Shown: positions 12,393 to 22,894 of the stretch, one piece after another
Layout: each line of letters opens with the position of its first letter
Numbering within the stretch: position 1 is the first letter of the stretch
Assembly (NCBI RefSeq): GCF_042453785.1
Contig: NC_091677.1
Location: forward strand, 27,033,501 to 27,097,500
Source of the DNA: Malus domestica
Lineage: Eukaryota > Streptophyta > Magnoliopsida > Rosales > Rosaceae
Direction: 5' to 3'
Length of the DNA: 64,000 nucleotides
Notes under the pieces: model-generated
Databases searched by the model: none
Told to the model about the DNA's origin: nothing
The model's input: the letters and a program-made list of their open reading frames with translations, nothing else
Program-made: the position numbers and the translations under genes

Positions 12393-12559
12393 AGCTACTT
12401 AGTATTACGATCTAGCGGTTTTCCTCTTTCACTTGTAAGTGAGAGGTTTTATGTTCGATTATTGCCAAATGTGAGTTTAAACCATATAATTACTAGTTCA
12501 TTGTGAGGCTAAGCACATCTCCTCCCCTTAGTGTAGATAATATTGTTTGTTATAAAAAA
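12393..12559 (+). mobile_element. tRNA-derived SINE
   Basis: The body contains a box-B-like ttatgttcgattattgcc and ends in an A/T-rich tail (ataaaaaat). It is bracketed by direct repeats of about 16 bases, ctaaataatttttttat at about 12376-12392 and taaataattttttttat at 12560-12576, as expected from LINE-machinery insertion. A related copy lies in the opposite direction at about 44990-45075. Confidence 0.75.
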
Positions 12560-12710
12560 TAAATAATTTTTTTTATGAACTAATCAAGTCAATTGATATA
12601 AAATTAAAAATAAAAAAACTAACTAACCGAGCCCCAACCAATCGTTCCTCTCCATCTTTGCCTCTCATCTTTCAACAATTTGAAATTGAAGGTGGGTTTG
12701 TTGCCTTTGG

Positions 12711-12995
12711 GCAGTGGTGGTTGTGATGATGTGATTTTTTTTAACATTTTGCTTGCCACCGGTTGTCTTTATTTTTTGAAAGAAAAAAAAATGTGAAGGA
12801 GAACATGCGCTGGACAAAAAAAAATGTGAAGGAGGACATGCGCTGGGCACGGCCGCTGGCAGTGGTGGTTGTGGTTATGTGATTTTTTTTAAGATTTTGC
12901 TTGCCACCAGTTGTCTTTATTTTTTGAAAAAAAAAATTGTGAGGAAGGACACGCGCTGGGCACGGGTGCTGGTAAACAAGGATGAGGGGGTTTGT
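12711..12995. repeat. Tandem duplication with 148-bp period
   Basis: A segment starting gcagtggtggttgtg at 12711 is repeated from 12859 with scattered changes. A smaller duplicated block (atgtgaaggag, then acatgcgctgg) lies between the copies. The sequence around it is AT-rich and does not code for a recognisable protein; it sits in the spacer between the P450 and kinase genes. Confidence 0.85.
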
Positions 12996-13424
12996 TACGG
13001 CTGGACAATTAAAAAAATTAAAATTTTGTGTGCATAGGATATGGATCTCCTCCCCCTTTCTTTTCTTTTCATTTTTTTTTTTCTTCTGTTTTTTAGAAAA
13101 AGTAGGATATTTTCTTTTTATAAAATAACTTCCAAAAATGGGTAGAATGGTAAAAAGGAGCGGAAATAATACTGGGTATTGTAAATTATAATAGGCGGTT
13201 GATGTAACGTCTAGTGGAAGATGTGGAACCCAAATCAAATTATGAGAACATACTAGTGGAAACTGAAAGCTTTGTGGAGGCGACGGCTGAACTTGGAGGA
13301 ATATCCAAGAAAGATGCGACTTTAAACCCTAACTCAGTATTGCCATTGTATTTGCACGTAGCTTCATATCCAAGTAGTAGTGAAAGATGCGTCTCTTGAA
13401 CCCTACTATGCATGTTGCTATTAT

Positions 13425-13427
13425 CTC

Positions 13428-13469
<42 letters not shown>

Positions 13470-13470
13470 A
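13425..13470. repeat. Compound (TA)n(GA)n microsatellite
   Basis: About nine ta units are followed directly by about eleven ga units, about 100 bases upstream of the kinase start codon. It would lie in the kinase gene's promoter or 5' UTR and is likely to vary in length between individuals. Confidence 0.95.
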
Positions 13471-13571
13471 CAAACAAGCAAGTCGCTATTCTAAGAAACA
13501 ATTACAGACGAGCGGCATCACCTTATTTCTTGTGAAGAAAACAAAGAAATAAGAAGTTGTGAAGAAGAATC

Positions 13572-14549
13572 ATGAAACGAAAGGCTCAAGAACAATTAGA
13601 AAAGGGACAAAAGAATCATGGAGTGCACTGGTTGAGAGGGGAGATGATTGGAGAAGGAAGCTTTGGGTCTGTGTTTCTTGCCACTCCCAAGAAACCAAGA
13701 ACGAGCAAGTTTCGCAGTATGTTTGATTTGCCTGCTGTGATGGCGGTTAAATCGGCGGAGGTTTCTACTTCAGATCCTATTCAGCATGAAGCGGAGGTTC
13801 TCTTTGAGATCAAGGGTTGCCCCTTTGTTATCGAGCGCTTTGGTGAAGAGATCACAACCACTGACAAGGGTGACATGGTCTACAACTTGTTGCTGGAATT
13901 TGCCACAGGAGGAAGCCTTGACGGTTTGATCAAGAAATCCAACGGTAAGGGATTGCCTGAATCCGATGTTAAGCACTACACGAGGACAATTCTTGAAGGG
14001 CTTAAGCACATACACAAGTGTGGTTATGTTCACTGCGATTTGACGCCGGAAAACATTCTTCTTATGCCTAGTACGACCGCGTCTAATGTTAGTACTGCTA
14101 ACTTGGTAGCCAAGGTTGCAGATTTAGGATTGGCTAAGAGAAGGAGTCGATGGGAAGGCAATCCCATGTATGCAGACGCATGTGCTTGGACTGATAATGC
14201 ACAGGATGAGACGTCAATTGATGTATGGTCCCTGGGTTGTATTGTACTTCAAATGCTAACCGGCAAGCTCCCATGTGAACTTGTCGAGTTCTTGGACATG
14301 GCTTCTTTTGAATTAACTCCCAATAGCCCTGCTGAGATCTCAAGCGAGGCTAGAGATTTCCTGAAGAGTTGCTTTGCCCGGAGACCTCGGGAAAGGTTGA
14401 CAGCTGAAAAGCTCTTGCTCCATCGTTTTGTAGCACAGCCACAAGCATCAGAAGCCAATGGTCATCATATCCAGGTGGTTAAACAGCGGAAAGGAATGTT
14501 GAAGAAGGCATCATCAGCTCAACTTTCGGCAATCCAGATGGTTTCTTAG
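13572..14549 (+). CDS. MAPKKK17/18/20-like protein kinase, possibly a pseudokinase
   Basis: A single 325-residue intronless ORF matches the short plant MAPKKK group in which the kinase domain starts near the N-terminus. Seen: Gly-rich loop GEGSFGSV (27-34), ATP-anchoring Lys60 in MAVKSAEV, a catalytic loop HCDLTPEN (154-161), DLG in place of DFG (184-186), and DVWSLGCIVLQMLTGKLP (217-234). The HCD Asp156 and Asn161 are present, but the loop Lys is Thr158. The activation segment reads GNPMYADACAW where family members normally have a GTPxYMxPE-type sequence, so the APE Glu is missing. Family members usually phosphorylate MAPKKs in ABA and stress signalling. With Lys60 and Asp156 kept, weak activity is possible, but the substitutions point to a scaffold-like or regulatory pseudokinase. 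The ORF is otherwise clean, with no frameshifts. Confidence 0.9.
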   Translation: MKRKAQEQLEKGQKNHGVHWLRGEMIGEGSFGSVFLATPKKPRTSKFRSMFDLPAVMAVKSAEVSTSDPIQHEAEVLFEIKGCPFVIERFGEEITTTDKGDMVYNLLLEFATGGSLDGLIKKSNGKGLPESDVKHYTRTILEGLKHIHKCGYVHCDLTPENILLMPSTTASNVSTANLVAKVADLGLAKRRSRWEGNPMYADACAWTDNAQDETSIDVWSLGCIVLQMLTGKLPCELVEFLDMASFELTPNSPAEISSEARDFLKSCFARRPRERLTAEKLLLHRFVAQPQASEANGHHIQVVKQRKGMLKKASSAQLSAIQMVS

Positions 14550-14982
14550 TTAAACCACGTGCAGACTACCACACAAGGTCTACCACTGTACCCAGAATTA
14601 ATGCCCATCCTGCAGGTCGTGTCATGCCAGTTACCCTATAGAAGTGAGTCAAGCGACTTTTTCTTGACCGCGCTTCTGAAAGAAGCAGAAAATTTTAACA
14701 TCCGAAAGGGATTCTAATGTGTTAGTGTTTTGCATAATATTCATATGGTTGTGGATTTATATGTTACTCGTTTAGTGGGATAAGACTTGATTGTTATTAT
14801 TGTTGTAGATTAATTTGTTACCCGTTCGTTTTTTTAACATTTGTAAAGTTGCTTGAAATTAATTATTTCAAGTTTGTAGACTGAATTGTAATAAAACTCA
14901 AATTAATCTTGCAAGTCAAGGTTTATTGTCCAATGTTTCAGAATGATTTCAGGTTGGCTTCTCGGCATACAGATGGAGTTGA

Positions 14983-15119
14983 ATTTTTTATTTTTTTTAA
15001 TTATTATTAAAGAGAGTGGAGGGTTCAAAACTATTACAATAATTTAAGAGGAGGGGGAGTTTCGAATCCGGGACACAGGGGTGCAAACCCAACACTTTAT
15101 CCACTAAGATATTAGAACA
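14983..15119 (-). mobile_element. tRNA-derived SINE, minus orientation
   Basis: Read on the minus strand the element has a box-A-like segment (atcttagtggataaagt) followed by a box-B-like cggattcgaaactcc and ends in an A-rich tail, seen as the T-run at 14984-14998 on the plus strand. It is flanked by a 17-base target duplication with one mismatch, starting catacagatgg at 14966 and catgcagatgg at 15120. Confidence 0.85.
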
Positions 15120-15530
15120 CATGCAGATGGAGTTGATTGGTTTATGCACACTCTTTGAAATGTTTTGACTATATGAGATTTCTAGAGCATGTGTTAGTAC
15201 TTTCAAAATGTTTTGACTAGATAAATAATTACGATCCACTCACACTTTGCTTTTTCGACCCCTTATGAGCTAATGAGACCAAGGCGACTTTCAACAACAA
15301 GTGGACTTGGCAGTTGTTCAGTTTTCCTACGGAATAGGGTGATGACTGGATAATGCCAAAAATTTCACATCAAAGATTGTTCGATAAGTATTGCATGTCT
15401 TTTGTGTTTGAAATTGAACATCATATTCCCTATGTTCACCCCAATCAAAAATCTCGCATAACAGTCATATAGCTTAATCAATTGATCGCCCAGAGCTTGG
15501 TGAACGCACCAAGCTTTTGGTTTCTGCCTA

Positions 15531-15614
15531 GGGCTATACAAACTTGTGTGCCAATTATGTTTGTCCACCTGAGGGCTATACAATCTTGTGTGCCAATTAT
15601 GTTTGTCCACTTGA
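15531..15614. repeat. Tandem duplication, 42-bp unit
   Basis: The unit gggctatacaaacttgtgtg at 15531 recurs at 15573 with two or three substitutions. It lies in the spacer between the kinase gene and the EAR-motif gene. Confidence 0.9.
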
Positions 15615-15736
15615 GGCCCATCACCATCCACCCTATTTATAGTGTTACAGTCGCTTACTGGGTACGACATGAAGTTTTTGTACTTACACATTTGGTGTGC
15701 AGTTTATGTACCGAGTTGCGTCGCTACAACGTAGCA

Positions 15737-15960
15737 ATATGGATCCTCAAATAAAAATGTGAATCTATGTCAATTATGAATCTCCTTCAAATTAACTCTT
15801 TAGAGCCCTTGCAAGTGATTTCTTAACCGCTTATTCAAGGAAAGTTACACATCAGAACCACAACAACGTACCAATATAGATCCTCAAAGCTGGATGTGAA
15901 TCTCCTTCAATCTCTTTCGAATTAACTCTTTAGAGCGCTTGCAAGTGATCTCTTACCATA
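15737..15960. repeat. Degenerate direct repeat in spacer
   Basis: Two related stretches of about 85 bases, starting near 15737 and 15880, share caatat-gatcctcaaa, gaatctccttcaa and attaactctttagag followed by gcttgcaagtgat. The surrounding 14550-17093 spacer otherwise shows no gene I can support. Confidence 0.7.
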
Positions 15961-17093
15961 CATCACCACCATCACGCAATGTTTGGTCTTTGAGTGTGAG
16001 TATTCAGGACTATTGTGATGACAACCTAGTCTCGACAATGATCACTCTTTCCAAGACTCCCTAATTTAAACACTTCAAACATAACGGTACTCGTAAGTTT
16101 GGAGCTGGAAATGGTTTGAGTGAACTCTCTCCCAGACTAGGTACGTTGAAAATCTTAACTTGTATTTCTCTGTGTTGAGGTAGTACGTATGGCTTTGGAA
16201 TGTTTTGATTGATTTGCTTGTTCGACAATTTTTCTAGGCATCTAGGTTTGATAGGGGATACTGGGAACTCCAAAGCCTGGACTTTATTTCTCAGCTCAAG
16301 GAAGTAACCACTGTGGTTTCTTACCAACCCGATTTTATCGCTATGATTGAAGGCTACAGATAAAAAAGCAACTAACAAAATTATTGGGAAATAATCCCTT
16401 CAGGAACTGATCCAGCAGCCGTTAGTCTTTTAGGTTCTCGATTGCAAATAGCTCTGAAACTCAACGGCAGTTCCACACAGCCAAAGACGGAAATGGCGTC
16501 ATGGCAACATCAAGTCGCCGGAATCGGTACCTGCAAATCGGTATCTCCATAATTTGAGTTCTTCCCAGACCAATATTAGCAGGGTTGGCAGGAGCAGCTC
16601 TGCCTACACATCCAACCTTCATTGTCCAAAACTCCATTATACAAGGAGACGTACCCGAAAAGATGATGAAAAATAAAATAAAATGCAAGAGTGACAATAA
16701 CAGAGAATTAAGGTATTATGGAGTGTGATTACATTAGAGTCAATATTTCCAAAAAAAAATTATAATAAACGAAAAAAAAGGGACAGGGAGGAGGGTTCCC
16801 AAAGAACTTCAGACAAAACATAGAAACCTGGAAATGTGAAAATGTGTTCAGGGTTAGGATCTCTACACTACCCTCAGTGATTTCATCTATAAAGAAACAA
16901 AATAATATCCGCCGCGTTCACTTCATAAAGCGGCGGAGGAGACGGGCTTTTATACTTGCACTTTCAGTTTGTCAACCTAAAATACCGTTAGGAACGTAGG
17001 ATGGATGAGTTCTATCTTATTAAGCTAAACGCTGCTGCAGATCTTGGCGCCGCGTGATTAGAAAACTGAATAATAGTACAAATCTGAATCTTC

Positions 17094-20000
17094 TCAGCTC
17101 GTTCCATATAAAACCTCGGAGCCAGGGTCCTCCCCAAATGGAAGATTTAGATCAGGTAGCGAAAAGGCAGTGTCTCGGCTCCCAACCTCTTGTTGTACCT
17201 TGGAAGAAACATTTGAGGGACAGGAGCTTTGTGAAGTGCCAACGTTATTGCAATGAACACTTGTTTTCATTGTTGGAGTAGTGTCACCAACCGCATTTAT
17301 TTGCTCATGTTGGTGCCAAATGGCTTCACCAGACAATACAGGTGTTGTAGCTTTCATTTTTGTCTGCGGCAACTGCAACTCAAGCTGTAACCGAAAGATA
17401 AAACCAATATTACAAAACATGTTATACATGCTGGTAATCCTGAAAATGTAAATGATTGCATACTTGGTTCTTTGTCGTCTCGCAAATGATTAAAAAAGCA
17501 AATCTACACTAAGCTATCATCGACATAAGTTATGTACTCCTCAAAAGTAAGCAATTTCTTCAAACTTTCACGTTGATAATTTCTTAATACAAGAATTTTC
17601 AAACAGAGTGTGAACAGTTAAGTTTTCTTTTTCTATTTTATTCTATAAGCTACGAAACAAGTAGTTCAATGGAAGAAGCAATTCTTATTGGAGGAAACTA
17701 CAAACCCAGAAGACCATATTTTGCACTATCCATGCCTAAAACAAGTCAACCCTCAAGAAAAGATGAAGCACTGCGTCATGATTCATGGAGCAAGCTGGTC
17801 ACTGATGCATAATATACACATAATGTCCATATGTACATATTCTGACAGAGGTGGACTTCCTACTTAAGTGCAATGGGATGGGAAATGTTTTGCCAGGATA
17901 GCAACTCTAAGAGGATGAAACGAAAAGTCTACAACTTTCAACATCTGCATCTTAACGACACAAAAGAGACCGCAAAATGCAGGCGTCAACCACTCCTCTG
18001 AAATGACTAAAGGCTAAAGAATCATGTTAAACAATACATAGTAAGGAGAGAAACTGGCAAATTACGCATAAAAAATCCTATTAGTGAAATTTATTGTAAT
18101 CCTATTAGGTAAGGCTATTGCACAACAGCCACATATATTTCCGCACAATAGTCACTCCGTTACGACTTTTCAGACTGTAAGTTTTAGGTATATCATAAAT
18201 GCATACATATTTAGAGCCTACAGAGAGTAGTAACAGCGCATTCACCTTCACTTTTTTCAAGCTTTCATTTGTGGCCCTCTGCTTCTCAACAGTGAGGCGT
18301 AGAGTTGCCAATTCCTGCTCAGAGAATAAATTAAAGAAATCAATATCCAGGTATCTCCACGAAGACATATTGGGACATATAGTGTAGTATCTTTAAGACG
18401 TACATTTTCCAAATTTCTTCTTTCCTTCAACAGCAGACTCTCCTCCTCTTTTAATTCAGCTAAAGTCTGCATGCAGCCACAAGATTTTATCACTACGCTA
18501 TGACATATGAATCCAACAATATTCAGCACACCACCACAAACAAACCAAAGAAAGAACAGGGGAGGAGAAACTATTGAAATGCAGCCATTGAGCAAGTAAT
18601 TCCGAGGATATTTACGCTGTAAATGAAAGAGGTCCCAAGTTTAAGCCCCGTCAAGGTCACTCGTTCAGAGCTTTTAGTATGATCTGCTCAGTAAAGATAT
18701 CTTACTGCTGACTTTCGGATACTTATTACCATTAAGAGTTAGAACTTTTTGTGGTTTGAGTCTTTGAGCTAAGACTTCAATTAGCCAGAATACATAAACT
18801 TAATTGGACTTTCTTCATAAACTTTCCACGAATATCGTACTAGTGCAAATACATAACGGTATATTTACCTTCTTCTTTCTTGGCCTCTTGAAGATGGTTG
18901 ATTCATTTCTAACAGCAACCTGCACACACCGAACATAACACAACTCAATAAATTCGTCAAACAAAACACTACTCAGCAAGTTGTACAGTTAAAAAAAAAA
19001 AAATACATATCAGAGCTAGCCAGCTCGGCGGATATAGAAAAGGCCGCAAACAGCTTACAAGTGAAAAAAAATATAACCAGGTACACATGTCAAACGGAGT
19101 GATCGAAACCACTGCAAAGTCCATGTAACAATAAATCCACATAGGTTGTTAGAAGGAGTTCTATTATGCATATTCCTATAGATATTCAAACTCGCACCGC
19201 TCCGAGGCCAAAAAGAACTTTTAAAGGGTTTTTTAATGACTTTCTCGTGACAATGTCAATGTGCGTTTCACTTATGTACATATGGTGACAATTTCAAATG
19301 AGCAGCCCACACATTATGTAAACTTCCCATACTCTTTTTAGTTACTTTCTTGGAGCAATTCGCGTCTCAGTTTTCGACCAAAAAATGTGCCTACTGCAAT
19401 CATTCAACCTACCAAAAATAAAATTAAATAAATAAATTAAATAAAAAAACAGAAAACCCTAAAAGGGCACCAAGCAACAACAAATTCAGCTTATAACAAT
19501 TTGGGAGAGACAACTCCACCCAAAGAGCCACTTTTTTACATCTTCCTTTGGGACCCACCAAAGCATAAACAGGCTAACATGCCAGGCTGTCACTTACGAT
19601 CTCGTGACAGACAGTCCGAACAAAAAGTTTTCCCATTTGACTGAGTTTCCATTGGATCCAAGCTTGACCTCGTCTTTCCGTAAGAGGGACTGTGTACCCA
19701 TTGGTAACAATATTTGTAAGGCTATGTATCCACGCATCAAATTTTACTTTTTACGTACTTTTTGTTAATTTTTATTTGTTGATTTTCATTAATTCATCTA
19801 ATTCGACGATCAAAAGTTAAAAAAAATGAGTGAAAAGTAAAATAGGTGAGTTAATTCTTGTTTTAATGCTGCATATGGAATAAACGACGTCGCAGGGCGC
19901 CCATTCGACTTGGTCGTTACCATGCGTCTGCAGGAAACGCCAAACTGCGGCCGACCACACCCAATGATTTCCCCCTCACTGCACAACCACTACCAGCACC

Positions 20001-21094
20001 ACACCAAACCACACAACAGTACAACACGCAGACCTATTTTGCCACCAAGGCACGCCACCGATAAAGCAGGTCACCCTGTTTCTATATTCCCCAATTGCCC
20101 TCGAAGTTTCAAGTACAGTTTGACTTTGGCAGACAGTATTACGTCATTTCATCACTCCGACAGAAGAGGGTTGGGCTTAGGGGAGTGCTGGGGGGTTGGC
20201 TGAGACTTTGTTCAATGACGAAAATGCCACTCATAGAAGGGTATTTTGGGGTTTCCAGCGGAACAAGCGTGACAGGAGCGGAAAAGACGAGTGAAAAAAC
20301 GTCAAAGCGTCATCGCGTCCTCTGAAAAACCCTCAAATCAAAACCTAGAAAATAACGGAAGACGTTGACAATGGTAAAACGACAGCGCCCAGTCCAAACG
20401 ACCGGCGAGCAGAGAAACCGGTACGGTGTGCGAAATGACCGAATTTTCCCCGGCGGCAACGATGCATCCACAAGCAAATGCAACGTAAGGGCATAATAGT
20501 CAAAAGGACAACGACTGGTTGGAAGCCCCCTCCACAAACAGACTGCGGAAATAGAAAGAGACGGACGGCCGGGTTCCTCTCCCGTGTAAATACCCTAGCT
20601 TCTAAGGGGTAGTTTCGTCAATTAGATAATCCAAAAATTAAGATAAAAAAGTAGCAAAAAAAAAGCCACCGAACCAAACCCCGGCCCGACCCTAATGAGT
20701 GACAGTGACAGAGACATATACACACCTTAGATCTCGCGGCATCGGTCGGCTTAAGCAGCTTGCTGGACTCTTCGGAGCCGTCGACGCCGCCAGCCGAAGT
20801 GGCACCGCTCCAGGAAAGTGGCGTGGTGGGGCTGGCCCTGGCGCCGCTCGACTCACCCTTCGTGCTCTTTCTGTCCTCAGCATCGACGTCGTCGGCATGG
20901 TGGCGACGTGGCACGTTCCTGGAGCGGCGCTGCCTTACGCACCACCGCAAAGTCGGAAAGCTGTGAATACTACTGCGCTTCGACGGCGGAGGCGGCGCGG
21001 AGTGCTTGAGGCGGAGAAGAAGGTCGACGACCGCCGCCTCGTCGTTCATGGCGAGGTTGACCCAGCCGCCGTCACTGTCATCGGGGGAAGTCAT
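17094..21094 (-). CDS. Basic/coiled-coil protein with C-terminal EAR (DLNLP) motif, five exons
   Basis: Five minus-strand exons, all joining in phase 0, give about 278-280 residues: 20726-21094, 18869-18919, 18404-18466, 18246 (or 18252)-18314 and 17094-17384. Exon 1 codes a polar, Ser-rich N-terminus beginning MTSPDDSDGGWV. Exon 2 supplies a basic cluster FKRPRKKK that could be a nuclear localisation signal. Exons 3-4 encode a Leu/Glu/Lys-rich coiled coil (ELKEEESLLLKERRNLEN and onward). Exon 5 ends in a Ser/Thr/Gln-rich tail with FSLPDLNLPFGED, an EAR-type motif known to recruit TOPLESS-type corepressors. I do not recognise a named family. A nuclear corepressor-recruiting role is inference from these motifs. 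The exon 4 donor is ambiguous between two in-frame GT sites six bases apart. Intron 1 (about 1.8 kb) contains a degraded MITE. Confidence 0.75.
19725..19856. mobile_element. Degraded copy of the 11036 hAT-type MITE family
   Basis: The core tgattttcattaattcatct followed by aattcgacgatcaaaagtta and gtgaaaagtaaa matches the interior of the element at 11036-11183, including the cgacg(g/a)tcgaaaa block and the tttttac arms. The termini have diverged (tatgtatccacgcatc on the left), so boundaries are approximate. It lies in intron 1 of the EAR-motif gene. Confidence 0.6.
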
Positions 21095-22894
21095 AGTGTA
21101 TTCACTGACGGTTTTTTGCTTCTCCTGGTTTTTTGAAAAGAGAGAGAGGACGAAGAAGAAGAGGGTGGCGAGAGAGAAAAGGGGAGAAAGAAAATCTTTT
21201 TAAATTTATGAGGGTTTGTCTGTGTGCATAAAGAAGAAAAGAAGGAAAGAATATAAATATAATTGAAGCTTTGTCGACTTTCTTTTCTTGTGTTTCTCAT
21301 CAACAACAAACTCACAGGTCACAACTCTTCCCCTTCTTCCTCTTTGTTTGGACTTTTCCCCTTTTTCTTTTTTTTTTCTTTTTTCTTTTTTTTTTCTCTG
21401 GCGATCTTTTTCTCAATTTTATGGTGGGCCATCGCAGTGGGAACAAGTGGCAGTGCTGGACCAACCTCGCGTGGCCTTTTTATTTTTATTTTTTTTGTCT
21501 TTGTTAATGGTTTTGATGGATGAGTCGATGACACACAAAGTTCATTTGTTAGTAGGATTGTGGTGTGGGTAGACGAACGTGGGACCGGAGGTGAGTGAGA
21601 ATAAATTTTTAATTGCGACAGAAACATAAATGGTACATTACGTGTTTTAATAAAAGTAATGGAAAATTTTATTGTTTAAATTATTAATTTTTTAGCACAT
21701 ATATCATATTATTTATATAATAATACGTGATATATTATCTCGTATACTGGTTACACTGGAAAATCTTTCAGGACCAAGAATTGGGGTAGGTTTAGAAGAT
21801 AGTGACGTCTGTCAGTTAGCGATGCGGCACGTTTCGCTTCGGATGTGTACGAGTTAGTTTTATATTTTAATTGTGGAGTTCTTTTTTTTTTTTTTTAAGT
21901 AAATCATTTCCGTAAAAAGGGACAATTTTATTCCAAAATTAATTTACAAACCAAAGGCCCAAATACACTTGTAAACAAAACAAACACGGGCACCTAAGCT
22001 AACATAAAAGAGCCCAACCAAGGGTCCAAAGCTAGATACAAAATAAAAGAAAATTCTAAAACCCTTCTACCACCACCACAATAGTATTTTCCTATCAAAC
22101 CGAATCGATTTCCCCAGCAGACATCAAAAATCCTACCAAGCAGCACCGCTGATATTAAAAGAAGGAAAATCCCATCATCTAACCACGAATGCCGCGTCAA
22201 TCTCGATCAGAAATTGAAAGAAGTCCGTAAATTTACCACAAACAAAATTGCCAAGAAAGGCATCTAAGTAAAAAATTGAAAGAAGTTCGTAAATTTACCA
22301 CAAACAAAATTGTCAAGAAAGGCATCTAAGTAAAAAAGATGGTGTTGCAAACACCCGAGCAAGAGTGACCATCGAAAGTCTACGCATCATTTTGAATGAT
22401 ATTCAAGATACCATTGAAGATTATTTAGATTTCAAACATTCTCAAAAATTTTAAAGTTGAAAAAAATGATCCACTTTGATTCTAAAATTTTGAAATAAAG
22501 AGTAAACGTTGTTTTTGATCCAATCAGTTTGAAAATCACCGCTACATAATCAACATTTGACCCATTAAAAGTTGATATTGGACTAAGATACTTGTATTTA
22601 CTTTATACATTTACTATTTAACGATCAGATTTGCAGCCAAATAGATAAAATATCATATTTAACCGTTAGATAATCATCGTATTAAGTAAATGATTGTAAT
22701 TGGTCCTCCAAATTTGAGTTAATGACACTTGGTTTTGGAAGTCTCAAAACTGCCACATAGCCAAACCCGGTCCGACCTCGACAAAAAACCGGTTCCTAAA
22801 CCCAAGTACCCTTCTAAACCCTGTAGTTTTCTTCGTCTCCATCTTCGTCTTCCTCAAATTCTAAAACCTAGGCCATCATCCATTTCGGCTAACA
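21095..22894. other. Divergent intergenic region with pyrimidine tract and 62-bp tandem duplication
   Basis: Spacer between the minus-strand EAR gene and the plus-strand uS15 gene, so both promoters must lie here. It contains a C/T-rich tract at about 21325-21420, a T-run at 21880-21897 followed by repeat-like sequence to about 22340, and a tandem duplication with a 62-bp period at 22211-22334 (unit starting aaattgaaagaagt). I see no supported gene; the ORFs in the T-rich part are low-complexity. Confidence 0.7.

Noticed and set aside
20692..21136. Plus-strand ORFs of 63-145 codons over the EAR gene's first exon
   Set aside because: They are antisense shadows of GC-rich coding exon 1; the minus-strand frame connects to downstream exons with proper splice sites and these do not.
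21880..22340. Possible LINE remnant with T-run on plus strand
   Set aside because: No reverse transcriptase or endonuclease motif could be read on either strand, so only the tandem duplication is reported.
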